Under the pieces are notes generated by a model, which was given only the letters and a program-made list of their open reading frames with translations, was not told where the DNA came from and searched no databases. A stretch of 17,152 nt of DNA, taken from contig JAFKKW010000199.1 of the NCBI GenBank assembly GCA_017304275.1, positions 1 through 17,152 on the forward strand. Direction: 5' to 3'. Below, piece after piece: positions 1 to 6,948 of this stretch; position 1 is the stretch's first letter; every line of letters begins with the position of its first letter. The DNA comes from Hyphomicrobiales bacterium. Lineage in GTDB: Bacteria; Pseudomonadota; Alphaproteobacteria; Rhizobiales; Hyphomicrobiaceae. A program made the translations under genes and the position numbers.

Positions 1-307
1 CCAGTGACCGGAAAGCAGCCGGAGCGTTCTGAAACACATACGCGGTTTGCTCCGCCAGCCGCGAGCCGAACGAGAGGACCAGCGCCGCCGAAAACAGCAG
101 GATCAGCACCACCACGCAGATCAAAGCAAAAACTTCACCCATCCCCGTGAGGTCGCAGATCGGCGCCATCAGCGCGCGCAATGCGATGGACGTGAGGACA
201 GCCGCGAAGATCAGGAGCAGAAGGTCGGACAATACCCAGAGCGCCAGCGCCAACGCGCCGATGGCAAAGACGACCAGAACACGACGGATGAACAGCCAAT
301 CGGACAC
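1..307 (-). CDS. AI-2E family transporter/permease, N-terminal part (cut by window edge)
   Basis: Reading leftward from a GTG at 307, the frame is open to the window edge (102 codons) and an in-frame TAA lies five codons upstream of the GTG. The translation starts SDWLFIRRVLVVFAIGALAL and has two hydrophobic hairpin helices (about residues 9-45), then a short polar loop, then a further strong membrane segment near residues 60-80, followed by an amphipathic stretch (SRLAEQTAYVFQNAPAAF). This N-terminal pattern is typical of the AI-2E/PerM transporter family (usually about 350 residues with 7-8 membrane helices), whose members export small molecules or exchange ions; the substrate here is unknown. 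A GAGG lies about 6-9 nt before the start. Only the first third is visible, so the family call rests on the hydrophobic pattern and the loop sequence. It shares its strand with the creatininase-family gene, 180 bp away. Confidence 0.6.
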   Translation of the reverse strand, partial: MSDWLFIRRVLVVFAIGALALALWVLSDLLLLIFAAVLTSIALRALMAPICDLTGMGEVFALICVVVLILLFSAALVLSFGSRLAEQTAYVFQNAPAAFRSL

Positions 308-380
308 CGCGAGCCTCGTCGCTTACGTCCGGTCACGTGCCGCCGCGCCTCCCCCATCCGCAGGCTTGCCGGATTGGCAC

Positions 381-409
381 CCGGATAGACCATAAACGGT
401 CCATTCCGG
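381..409. repeat. Nested inverted repeat between creatininase-family gene and AI-2E gene
   Basis: An outer arm CCGGA (381-385) pairs with TCCGG (405-409), and an inner arm GACC (388-391) pairs with GGTC (398-401) around a six-base AT-rich loop. It lies downstream of the creatininase-family stop codon and upstream of the AI-2E start. There is no T-run on either side, so it is a poor intrinsic terminator; a factor-dependent terminator or regulator site is possible. The rest of 308-487 shows nothing else I recognise. Confidence 0.25.
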
Positions 410-487
410 GATTTGTTTCATGACCGGCGGACCGAGCGCCGCCGTAGCCTCGGTCCCGTTGGCCGGTTAACGATCGGGCTTCGTCAA

Positions 488-1249
488 TTAGCCCTCGCCG
501 CCAAACCAGGAATGCGGCAGAGGCGCGACCTCATGTTGAGCCTTGGCAACGAGATGCGACAGGTCCTCCACCATCCAGGAAAACAGCTCCGCGCCTTCGG
601 CCTCAGTTGCCAGGCTCGGGCTTCCGGTCACACCGTTCTTGCTTGTGCGATTGACCGGATGCGAAAAGACGAGCCCCTCCGTACGATCCGGATCGTCCGC
701 TGTCGCCAACGCGTCCTTTCTGACAATCTCCGGCGCAACCGCAAGCATCAGCGCGGTTTCCGCGCGATTGGCGTGCCAGTCTGCCCCATCCGCGCAATGC
801 GCCGCCCGCACACGGTCGCTGAGCTGTGCGGTGTTGACGAGCGCAACCATCAGGTCGTCATGTTCGGCCCGCAGCATTTCGAGAGCGCAGCGGAGCGGCG
901 CAGCATTGGTGACATGCCCGTTGACGATCAGCAGTCGGCGAATGCCGCTGAAGTACGCCCAGTCACCGATTTCCTTGATGAGCGTGATCAGGGTGATGGG
1001 TTGTAGGGAGATCGTGCCCGGCCAGCGCCGGCTATGACCAAGCGAACATCCATAAGGCATCGTCGGCAGCATCAGCGCGCCGGTCTTCCCGGCAACCGCC
1101 CGGCACAGCCGATCGGCGATCACCGTATCCATTCCGGTACCCAACTGAGGACCGTGCTGCTCCGTTGCACCGACCGGAAGAAGCGCGGTCGCATGCGCCG
1201 CGTCCAGATCGGCGGAAAATTCGGTCCAGGTTCGCTGCGCCCATTCCAT
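488..1249 (-). CDS. Creatininase-family amidohydrolase
   Basis: A protein of 253 residues when started at the ATG at 1249 (MEWAQRTWTEF). The creatininase family comprises metal-dependent amidohydrolases of cyclic or linear amides. Family marks are PVGATEQHGPQLGTGMDT (residues 26-42), giving metal-binding Glu30, His32 and Asp41, and DWHANRAETALML (157-169), giving His159 and Glu164. The usual NGHGGN motif reads NGHVTN at 110-115, so this is a divergent member and creatinine need not be the substrate. A longer frame opens at a TTG at 1309, but that codon lies inside a perfect 12-bp hairpin and the added 20 residues are unlike the family, so I prefer 1249. It is the last gene of the TetR-permease-glutamine synthetase series on this strand, 109 bp after the synthetase stop. 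Within such a locus a role in hydrolysing an amide made or imported by its neighbours is plausible but inferred. Confidence 0.85.
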   Translation of the reverse strand: MEWAQRTWTEFSADLDAAHATALLPVGATEQHGPQLGTGMDTVIADRLCRAVAGKTGALMLPTMPYGCSLGHSRRWPGTISLQPITLITLIKEIGDWAYFSGIRRLLIVNGHVTNAAPLRCALEMLRAEHDDLMVALVNTAQLSDRVRAAHCADGADWHANRAETALMLAVAPEIVRKDALATADDPDRTEGLVFSHPVNRTSKNGVTGSPSLATEAEGAELFSWMVEDLSHLVAKAQHEVAPLPHSWFGGEG

Positions 1250-1286
1250 GTCGAATCCAAGGTGTTCGTTTTCGCGATTGGAAAAG

Positions 1287-1322
1287 GGAAAGCGTTGCAA
1301 GGGGAGCAACGCAACGCTTTCC
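1287..1322 (-). terminator. 12-bp perfect hairpin with T-run after the glutamine synthetase gene
   Basis: GGAAAGCGTTGC (1287-1298) and GCAACGCTTTCC (1311-1322) form a perfect 12-bp stem with a 12-base loop. On the minus strand the stem is followed by CTTTTCC, as in an intrinsic terminator. It sits 37 bp beyond the glutamine synthetase stop and before the creatininase-family ATG. It could end most glutamine synthetase transcripts or act as a partial terminator lowering expression of the last gene. A second, GC-only inverted repeat (AGGGGCG/CGCCCCT, about 1332-1348) lies immediately after the synthetase stop. Confidence 0.6.
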
Positions 1323-1358
1323 AGTTGGGAGAGGGGCGGGGCGCCCCTTTCCGGGTAA

Positions 1359-2720
1359 TCAATAGAATTTGAGGTAGCGGTTCAACTCCCACTGGGAGAC
1401 ATGGTTGGTATAGGCGTGCCACTCGTCACGCTTGAACTCCAGCCACGACTTGAACATCGCGTCTCCGAACACTTCCCTGGAAAGGGGATCCGCCTCGAAC
1501 GCGTCGAGCGCCTCCGAGAGAGAGCCAGGAAGTTGCCTGACGCCGATCTCGGCAAGCTCCTCCGGTGACTTCAGATACATGTTGTCCAGATGCGGATCGC
1601 CCGGATCGAGCTGCTCTCGCACGCCTTCGAGGCCTGCCCGGATCGTCATGGCCGCACCGAGATACGGATTGCAGGCACTGTCGGCCACGCGAAGCTCGAC
1701 GCGGCCGCCGCTCTTCGGGATGCGAACCGTATTGGTGCGGTTGTTGTTGCCGTAGCACAGGAACACCGGCGCCCATGTGAACCCGGACATCGAGCCCTGC
1801 GTCACGAGCCGCTTGTAGCTGTTCACCGTCGGCGCAACCACGGCGCAAATCGCTGGCAGATGCTTCAAAACACCGGCGATGAAGTGATAGCCGATCTTAT
1901 CGAGCTTGCAGCCGCGCGGATCGTTTGCGGACGCAAAAAGATTCTTGCCCGTACCCTTGTCGGTGAGCGACATGTTGAAATGCGCGCCGCTCCCTGCCCG
2001 ATCGGCATAGGGCTTCGGCATGAAGGTCGCGAAGCCGCCGTGCTTGCGGGCGATCTCATGGGCCATCAAGCGGAAGAACACGAAGCGATCGGACATCGTC
2101 AACGCATCGGCATGACGGAAATCGATTTCGAACTGCCCGATTCCGTCCTCGTGATCGAGAGAGTAAACGTCCCAGCCCAGATCGTTCATCGCGTTGACCA
2201 GCTCGAACAACCAGCCGCGGTTGTCGAGGAAACGCGCGACGTCGTAAGCCGGCTTGGCGAGGTGATGACGGTCCGACAGTGGCCTGAACCCAGCCTGCTC
2301 GTCATCCTTGAGGACGAAAAATTCCGCCTCGATACCGAGATTGACGCCGTATCCCATCTCGCCCGCAAGCGCCAAGGTGCGCTGAAGGATGTTGCGGCTG
2401 CAGGGCTCGAAAGGTTTTCCGCCACACCACAGATCACTGGCAAACCACGCGACGTCGGAATTCCACGGCAAGACGATCGCCGAGCGGATATCAGGATGCG
2501 AGGACACTTCTTCGTCGCTGACGTCCTGGGGCACGCCGTCCAGAGCGGCACCGGTGCAGAGTTCCGAGCCGTCCACCATGTCCTCGATATGGGGCAGCGG
2601 CACGACTTTCGTTTTCGACACGCCGTGCATGTCGACATAGCTCGGCATCATGAATTTGACACCGGCATTCTGAAGCTTCTTTTTCAACGTGGCGACGGAA
2701 CTGTCTTTATCTGTGGTCAT
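1359..2720 (-). CDS. glnT: Type III glutamine synthetase-like ligase (GlnT / gamma-glutamylmethylamide synthetase family)
   Basis: 453 residues, the normal length for the class. Glutamine synthetases join glutamate to ammonia using ATP; relatives of this subclass instead join glutamate to methylamine or other amines. Seen: N-terminal beta-grasp part (about 1-105) with the loop VDMHGVSKTKVVP; metal-binding GIEAEF (Glu131, Glu133); DHEDGIGQFEIDF (Glu191, Glu198); the ATP-site GSGAH (243-247); PTVNSYKRL (298-305); NNRTNTVRIP (326-335); and GGRVELR (Arg340, Glu342). DHED and the GQFEIDF wording are marks of the type III/GmaS branch rather than GlnA. A strong ribosome site (GAGGAAA) lies about 6 nt before the ATG. 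It follows the APC permease gene by 100 bp, so it probably shares that operon. Ammonia versus amine as substrate cannot be decided from sequence; the permease and amidohydrolase neighbours favour an amine or amino compound. The usual gmaS partners for N-methylglutamate formation are not in the window. Confidence 0.9.
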   Translation of the reverse strand: MTTDKDSSVATLKKKLQNAGVKFMMPSYVDMHGVSKTKVVPLPHIEDMVDGSELCTGAALDGVPQDVSDEEVSSHPDIRSAIVLPWNSDVAWFASDLWCGGKPFEPCSRNILQRTLALAGEMGYGVNLGIEAEFFVLKDDEQAGFRPLSDRHHLAKPAYDVARFLDNRGWLFELVNAMNDLGWDVYSLDHEDGIGQFEIDFRHADALTMSDRFVFFRLMAHEIARKHGGFATFMPKPYADRAGSGAHFNMSLTDKGTGKNLFASANDPRGCKLDKIGYHFIAGVLKHLPAICAVVAPTVNSYKRLVTQGSMSGFTWAPVFLCYGNNNRTNTVRIPKSGGRVELRVADSACNPYLGAAMTIRAGLEGVREQLDPGDPHLDNMYLKSPEELAEIGVRQLPGSLSEALDAFEADPLSREVFGDAMFKSWLEFKRDEWHAYTNHVSQWELNRYLKFY

Positions 2721-2820
2721 GGTGATTTCCTCACTGTGCTATTGGCGTGGTCGGTCCTCGGACCGGGCGCGCTCACTCGGAAAGCGAACCCGCCCGATCC
2801 TGGACAGTTTGTTTTTTTGG

Positions 2821-4449
2821 TCAGTAGACGGCGATGTAGTAGCCGAACGCGATCACGCTCACGCCGGCGATGAGGGTCAGATAAGGGAGAATTCCCGCCC
2901 TGGTCTTCACCTCTGTTTCGTCGGCGCCGGCGAAATCCTCGAAGGTCTGCTTGGGAAACTTGCCGCCATCCACCACGAAGTGCCGGAAGGCGAACACCGG
3001 AAGGATCATCAGCGCGACGGCAAAGCCGGCAGCGAGCGTACCCGGTCCCCAGATGTTGGCACCCATCCCGAGCAGCAGCAGGTTCACGAAGCCCAATACG
3101 GCACCTGCAGCCAGAATGAGGTTCGGTGCGCGATACGGCCGCGGCATCTCCGGCCGATCGATGCGATGCAGCCAGCCGGACTGCAAGTTCAGGAAGTTGA
3201 AGATCATGTAGTTGACGTTGGCGATCGCCAGCAGGAACACGTAGTCCGACATCATCAAAAGCAGCATGTTGAAGCCGAGGTCGGTCCACATCCCCGCGAC
3301 AGGAGCGCCGTGACTGTTCACGCGGCTGAGGTAACGCGGCAGCCAGCCGTCGACTGAACCCTGATAGAGCGTGCGTGCGGAGCCTGCCATCGACATGCTG
3401 ACCGTCAGGAGCAGCGCGAGGATCAACAGCACGACGATGATCTTCGTCACGATCACGCTTGCGCCGATCATGCCCGCCATCGCATCCGCAACGCCCATGC
3501 CGCTGTAAATGCCAGGGTCGAGCATTCCGTTGAGGCCGAGCGTTCCCTGGAAAGCGAGCGGAACGAGCGAGAACACGACCACGCACAGAAGGCCGGCCGC
3601 GATGAGCGACTTGGGCGTATCCTTGCCTGGATTGCGGAACTCGCGCGTATAGCAAACTGCCGTTTCGAACGCATAGGTGGACCAGCCGGCGATGAAAAGC
3701 GCCCCGGCAAACACCGTCCAGCCGGCCATATCCCACGCACCCGCAACGGGGTTGCCTGCCGCGTCCCGCCCAAGCGGAACGAAAGGCATGAAATTATCGA
3801 CCGAGATGCTGCCCGAAAGAATGGGCACCAAGCCGATGATGATCAGCGGAGCGAGCGCCGTGATGGCCAGAAGCTTCTGTAGATTAGCGGCCTTGAGGAC
3901 GCCGCGATGCTGCACGGCGAACACGGTAAGAACCAGCAGCCAGCCCAGCACGAACACCGAGTTCACTCGAAGGCTGAGACCTTCCTTCAGGAAGCTCAAG
4001 TCGACCAGCGTGATCTGCCACGTCTGGATCCAATGATCGGCGGGAAAGAAAAGATTGAGAATGTAGCCCGCCCCAAGACCCGTGCCGATCGCCAGCACTG
4101 GAGACCAGGAGAACCAGTTCGACCATACCGAGATAGGGCCGAGCATCTTCCCGTATCGGACCCACGCAAGGGCACCGTAGACCGACGCGCCGCCGGATTT
4201 ATGCGGATACATCGACGATATCTCTGCGTAGGTGAAGGCCTGCACGAACCCGAAGAGAGCGGAGATCGTCCACACCAGCGGCGAAATGTTTCCCGCCGTG
4301 GCAGCGATGGCGCCCACCGAAAACAACACAAGCGCAGGCGTGCCGGCCGCGAACCAAAAGGCATGCGTCCAGTTCAAGCTACGCACGAGGGAATAGTTAA
4401 CATCCGCACCCGCCTGTTGTGCGGGTGCACGGAGTGTCGTGTCAGTCAT
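2821..4449 (-). CDS. APC superfamily amino acid/amine permease
   Basis: 542 residues with about 12-14 hydrophobic membrane segments, the expected size for amino acid-polyamine-organocation permeases. The first core helices carry the family pattern: SVGAIAATAGNISPLVW and then FTYAEISSMYPHKSGGASVY, the latter matching the helix 2 end and following loop where APC proteins have the 'E..S..P..GG.Y' pattern. It ends in a membrane helix (YLTLIAGVSVIAFGYY). It sits in the inner membrane and should import an amino acid, amine or related cation with protons or ions; the substrate is unknown. AGGAGG lies 4 nt before the ATG, a near-perfect ribosome site. It is the first structural gene after two tandem operator-like repeats (4534-4575) and precedes the glutamine synthetase gene on the same strand, which suggests that its substrate feeds that enzyme. 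Confidence 0.88.
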   Translation of the reverse strand: MTDTTLRAPAQQAGADVNYSLVRSLNWTHAFWFAAGTPALVLFSVGAIAATAGNISPLVWTISALFGFVQAFTYAEISSMYPHKSGGASVYGALAWVRYGKMLGPISVWSNWFSWSPVLAIGTGLGAGYILNLFFPADHWIQTWQITLVDLSFLKEGLSLRVNSVFVLGWLLVLTVFAVQHRGVLKAANLQKLLAITALAPLIIIGLVPILSGSISVDNFMPFVPLGRDAAGNPVAGAWDMAGWTVFAGALFIAGWSTYAFETAVCYTREFRNPGKDTPKSLIAAGLLCVVVFSLVPLAFQGTLGLNGMLDPGIYSGMGVADAMAGMIGASVIVTKIIVVLLILALLLTVSMSMAGSARTLYQGSVDGWLPRYLSRVNSHGAPVAGMWTDLGFNMLLLMMSDYVFLLAIANVNYMIFNFLNLQSGWLHRIDRPEMPRPYRAPNLILAAGAVLGFVNLLLLGMGANIWGPGTLAAGFAVALMILPVFAFRHFVVDGGKFPKQTFEDFAGADETEVKTRAGILPYLTLIAGVSVIAFGYYIAVY

Positions 4450-4533
4450 CGAACCTCCTGGGGCGGCGACACTTGTGTGCTCTATCCGCCATTTTCTACA
4501 GCGTTTCCCTAAGGAGGGCGAACTTGACAGCCC

Positions 4534-4575
4534 TTGATTGAGCAGTCAATCAATTTTGATTGAGCGATCAAACTA
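4534..4575. promoter_or_regulatory. Two tandem operator-like repeats before the permease gene
   Basis: The first site, 4534-4553, reads TTGATTG-AGCAGT-CAATCAA, a perfect 7-bp inverted repeat. The second begins with the identical ten bases TTGATTGAGC at 4556-4565, exactly 22 bp (about two helix turns) further, and continues GATCAAACTA with partial symmetry. Palindromes of about 20 bp in tandem are typical sites for TetR-type dimers, and a TetR gene lies directly upstream on the same strand. The sites lie 85-126 bp before the permease ATG, where they could block or overlap the promoter of the permease-glutamine synthetase-amidohydrolase genes. Binding by the adjacent regulator is inferred. Confidence 0.6.
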
Positions 4576-4654
4576 GGCTTTTTTGAGCGGAAATTTTCAG
4601 ATGGGAGATGTGAGCGGCGCCCGCTTGATGAGATCCGCTAGCAGCGGCGAAGAC

Positions 4655-5287
4655 TCAAGGCTTGTAGCCGACGTAAGCCCAAAAAGCGTCGCGCAGAGCA
4701 TCCACCGCTCCGGCTATGTCGAGCCGCGGCTGAATGATGGAGCGAACCATCACGCCGTCCAGATGCGTCGATGCAAAGACGGCAGCTGCGTTGGGGGAAA
4801 CCTTGTTGAACAAACCTACGCGTTGACCTCGTTTGACGGCTTTCGTCAGAATCTGGATCTCGACGTCGTAAAACTTGCTGATCACGTCATCCAGCACGCG
4901 CGAGTGCGACTGAGAGCTGGAATAATCCATCAAAATTTTGACGAGCCTGCGGATGTCACTTGCCAAGGTGACGTGCATTTGGAACCAGTCATTGATCAAA
5001 TCGACGGGCTCCGAATGCTTGCTTGCGACCTCGTCGTAGTTGCCCATCGCCGCGCCTACGGCCTCTTCCAAGGCAGCGCGAAAGAGAGCTTCCTTGTCTT
5101 CGTAGTAGTAGTACAGCAGCGACGAGTTGACCCCCGCGAGCTGCGCAATCTCCTTGATCGTGATTGCGGAGTAATCGCGCATCGAAAAGAGATTGAGGGC
5201 TGCGGAAAGAATCTCCTGACGACGATCCAACGCGTCCTTCTGCGAGCTGCCCTTTCGGATGGCTTTCGCAGTCTGTGCCTTAGTCAT
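4655..5287 (-). CDS. TetR/AcrR family transcriptional regulator
   Basis: 210 residues, standard for the family. The N-terminal DNA-binding domain is clear at about residues 22-70: RRQEILSAALNLFSMRDYSA (helix 1), TIKEIAQLAGV (helix 2), NSSLLYYYYEDKEALFRAAL (recognition helix and helix 4). The rest is an all-helical ligand-binding and dimer domain whose ligand cannot be read. It precedes the permease gene on the same strand and diverges from the glutaminase gene across about 110 bp, so it could control both. Likely binding sites are the tandem palindromes at 4534-4575; no equally clear copy was seen between 5288 and 5396. By family habit it is a repressor released by a small ligand, probably the permease substrate or a product of it (inference). 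Confidence 0.9.
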   Translation of the reverse strand: MTKAQTAKAIRKGSSQKDALDRRQEILSAALNLFSMRDYSAITIKEIAQLAGVNSSLLYYYYEDKEALFRAALEEAVGAAMGNYDEVASKHSEPVDLINDWFQMHVTLASDIRRLVKILMDYSSSQSHSRVLDDVISKFYDVEIQILTKAVKRGQRVGLFNKVSPNAAAVFASTHLDGVMVRSIIQPRLDIAGAVDALRDAFWAYVGYKP

Positions 5288-5396
5288 GGTGCACGTGCAT
5301 CCTATCTATCCCTCTCAGGCGCCCTGATCATAGCCCATTCTAGCGAAACGTCCTGCACCACCATTGGTAAATTGCAGCCGAAAAGGCCGCAGAGCC

Positions 5397-6323
5397 GTGG
5401 CTAGCCTGCAGAGCGTCATCCAGGGCATCTACACCGAACTTCTCTCGCGGCTCGGAAGCGGGAAAGTTGCCGATTACATCCCGGAGTTGGCCAAGGTCAA
5501 TCCTCGGCGATTTGGCATCGCCGTGGCAACGGTCGACGGCGACGTACACGCGGTAGGGGATGCCGAAGAGTCGTTCTCGATCCAGAGCATATCGAAGGTT
5601 TTTGCCCTTACGCTCGCGCTCGGCACGCACGGCGATGCCCTTTGGAAACGGGTGGGACGCGAACCATCGGGCAGCGCGTTCAACTCCATCGTCCAACTCG
5701 AGCACGAAAGCGGAATTCCAAGGAATCCATTCATCAACGCCGGCGCAATCGTGGTTTGCGATGCCATACTCGCCCGGCACCGTCCCAAAGAAGCGATCGG
5801 AGAGATCCTGCGGTTCGTCCGGGCGCTCGCCGATGACGAGACCGTCGCGATCGATCCCGCTGTCGCACGATCGGAACAGAAGACCGGTTTCCGCAATCTG
5901 GCGTTGGCCAGCTACATGCGTTCCTTCGGCAACCTGCATCATCCGCCCGAGTTGACCCTCGGCGTCTACTTTCACCAATGCGCGATCGCGATGTCATGCC
6001 GGCAACTCGCGAGAGCAGGACTGTTTCTGGCCAATGGAGGGTGTGTGCCATCAACGGGTTTCACCGTCGTTTCGCGCGAAAGGGCGCGGCGCATTTGCGC
6101 GCTGATGCTCACCTGCGGCCACTATGACGGCTCTGGAGATTTCGCGTTCCGTGTTGGCCTGCCGGGCAAAAGCGGCGTGGGCGGCGGAATCCTCGCCGTC
6201 GCGCCGAATCGGGCTTCAATTGCAGTCTGGTCGCCCGGATTGGACAAGCACGGAAATTCTGAGCTTGGAACGCTAGCCCTGCAGATGCTCGCCGAGCGTA
6301 TGGGCTGGTCGATTTTTGGCTGA
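5397..6323 (+). CDS. glsA: Serine-dependent glutaminase (GlsA family)
   Basis: 308 residues when started at the GTG at 5397 (ASLQSVIQGIYTELL), the usual length for GlsA; an upstream TTG at 5364 would add eleven basic residues not typical of the family. The enzyme hydrolyses L-glutamine to glutamate and ammonia in the cytoplasm, through a beta-lactamase-like fold. Seen: GKVADYIPELA near the N-terminus; FSIQSISKV giving the catalytic Ser64-x-x-Lys67 pair; GREPSGSAFNSIVQLE; GIPRNPFINAGAIVVCD, highly conserved in glutaminases; and the C-terminal GLPGKSGVGGGILAV with the conserved Ser and glycines. A weak AAGG lies about 12 nt before the GTG. It diverges from the TetR gene. Beside a type III glutamine synthetase it could recycle glutamine or act on a gamma-glutamyl product, but glutaminase activity is the only role its family supports. 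Confidence 0.92.
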   Translation: MASLQSVIQGIYTELLSRLGSGKVADYIPELAKVNPRRFGIAVATVDGDVHAVGDAEESFSIQSISKVFALTLALGTHGDALWKRVGREPSGSAFNSIVQLEHESGIPRNPFINAGAIVVCDAILARHRPKEAIGEILRFVRALADDETVAIDPAVARSEQKTGFRNLALASYMRSFGNLHHPPELTLGVYFHQCAIAMSCRQLARAGLFLANGGCVPSTGFTVVSRERARRICALMLTCGHYDGSGDFAFRVGLPGKSGVGGGILAVAPNRASIAVWSPGLDKHGNSELGTLALQMLAERMGWSIFG

Positions 6324-6663
6324 CGATAGCACCGCAAGGCTTGCGACCCCCCTCACGCGGACAACGGGATCACCTTGGCTTCGCCTGAGGAAACGGATGA
6401 GCCGGCATCGCCGCTCGCACGCCGAGCCGATTCGGCGCGAAAAAAGCGGCGCTCTCGGAACCCTGGCCTCGCCATTCCGTTGCCATCCCAAGAGATCTTT
6501 GAAGCGAGGATCGAAGATGGCTTCAATAATACAAGGGGCGAAAATCGGCATTGAAGGCCTTCGCCGAGAAGAGCATGCCGATGTTCGCGCATCCTCTGGC
6601 GATGATCGAGGGTATCGACGCGAAGATCCCGAAGAGCTGACTTTGACCTCCCGCTCGCGAAAA
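6324..6663. other. Stretch without a confident gene; possible coding remnants
   Basis: This 340-base stretch between the glutaminase stop and the small gene at 6664 has no frame with an ATG/GTG start, ribosome site and recognised product. Two short plus-strand frames look protein-like. One, open from a TTG at 6375 to about 6562, includes LPSQEIFEARIEDGFNNTRG. The other, overlapping its end at about 6551-6649, reads KAFAEKSMPMFAHPLAMIEG. Together they could be pieces of one gene split by a frameshift, but I do not recognise the family. Confidence 0.3.
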
Positions 6664-6936
6664 ATGTACGGCCCGGCGCTGGATGTGGATTCCACCCGCG
6701 CTTTCCTGTTCGAGAGCGCGGACTGCCGGTTCCTCGCCGTATCGCTTGAGCGCGGTGGCGATAACCTTCCGCCCGGATCCGGCGGGCCCTGGAGGCCACC
6801 CACCGAGTTCCAGCTTGGGGTGCACGAGGTGATGCCGGTGCCGGTCGATCCCGAGCCGATCTTGCGCGGCCTCAAGGCACGCGGCTATTTCGTCTGGCCG
6901 GTATTTCGCACGCAGCCGTTCGGTACGGCGCAATAG
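6664..6936 (+). CDS. Small hypothetical protein (about 90 residues)
   Basis: The C-terminal half of a longer open frame reads like a real small protein: DSTRAFLFESADCRFLAVSL, then GDNLPPGSGGPW, FQLGVHEVMPVPVDPEPILR and GLKARGYFVWPVF. The 'PEPILRGL.ARGYFVW' ending reminds me of small uncharacterised proteins of rhizobial genomes, but I cannot name a family. The upstream part of the same frame is Arg-rich and shadow-like, so I start at the ATG at 6664 (MYGPALDVDST); a GTG at 6685 is an alternative. No strong ribosome site precedes either. It ends 12 bp from the convergent stop of the CtaG-cytochrome gene, with no terminator visible between them. Soluble, single-domain, function unknown. Confidence 0.5.
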   Translation: MYGPALDVDSTRAFLFESADCRFLAVSLERGGDNLPPGSGGPWRPPTEFQLGVHEVMPVPVDPEPILRGLKARGYFVWPVFRTQPFGTAQ

Positions 6937-6948
6937 GGCCGGTCGATC

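Noticed and set aside
413..1006. Plus-strand frame opposite the creatininase-family gene
   Set aside because: Shadow frame; the minus-strand protein has clear family motifs.
1590..2873. Plus-strand open frame of 427 codons
   Set aside because: Antisense shadow of the glutamine synthetase gene; basic, low-complexity product with no family signs.
3907..4512. Plus-strand frame opposite the permease gene
   Set aside because: Charged shadow of a membrane-protein gene, no motif.
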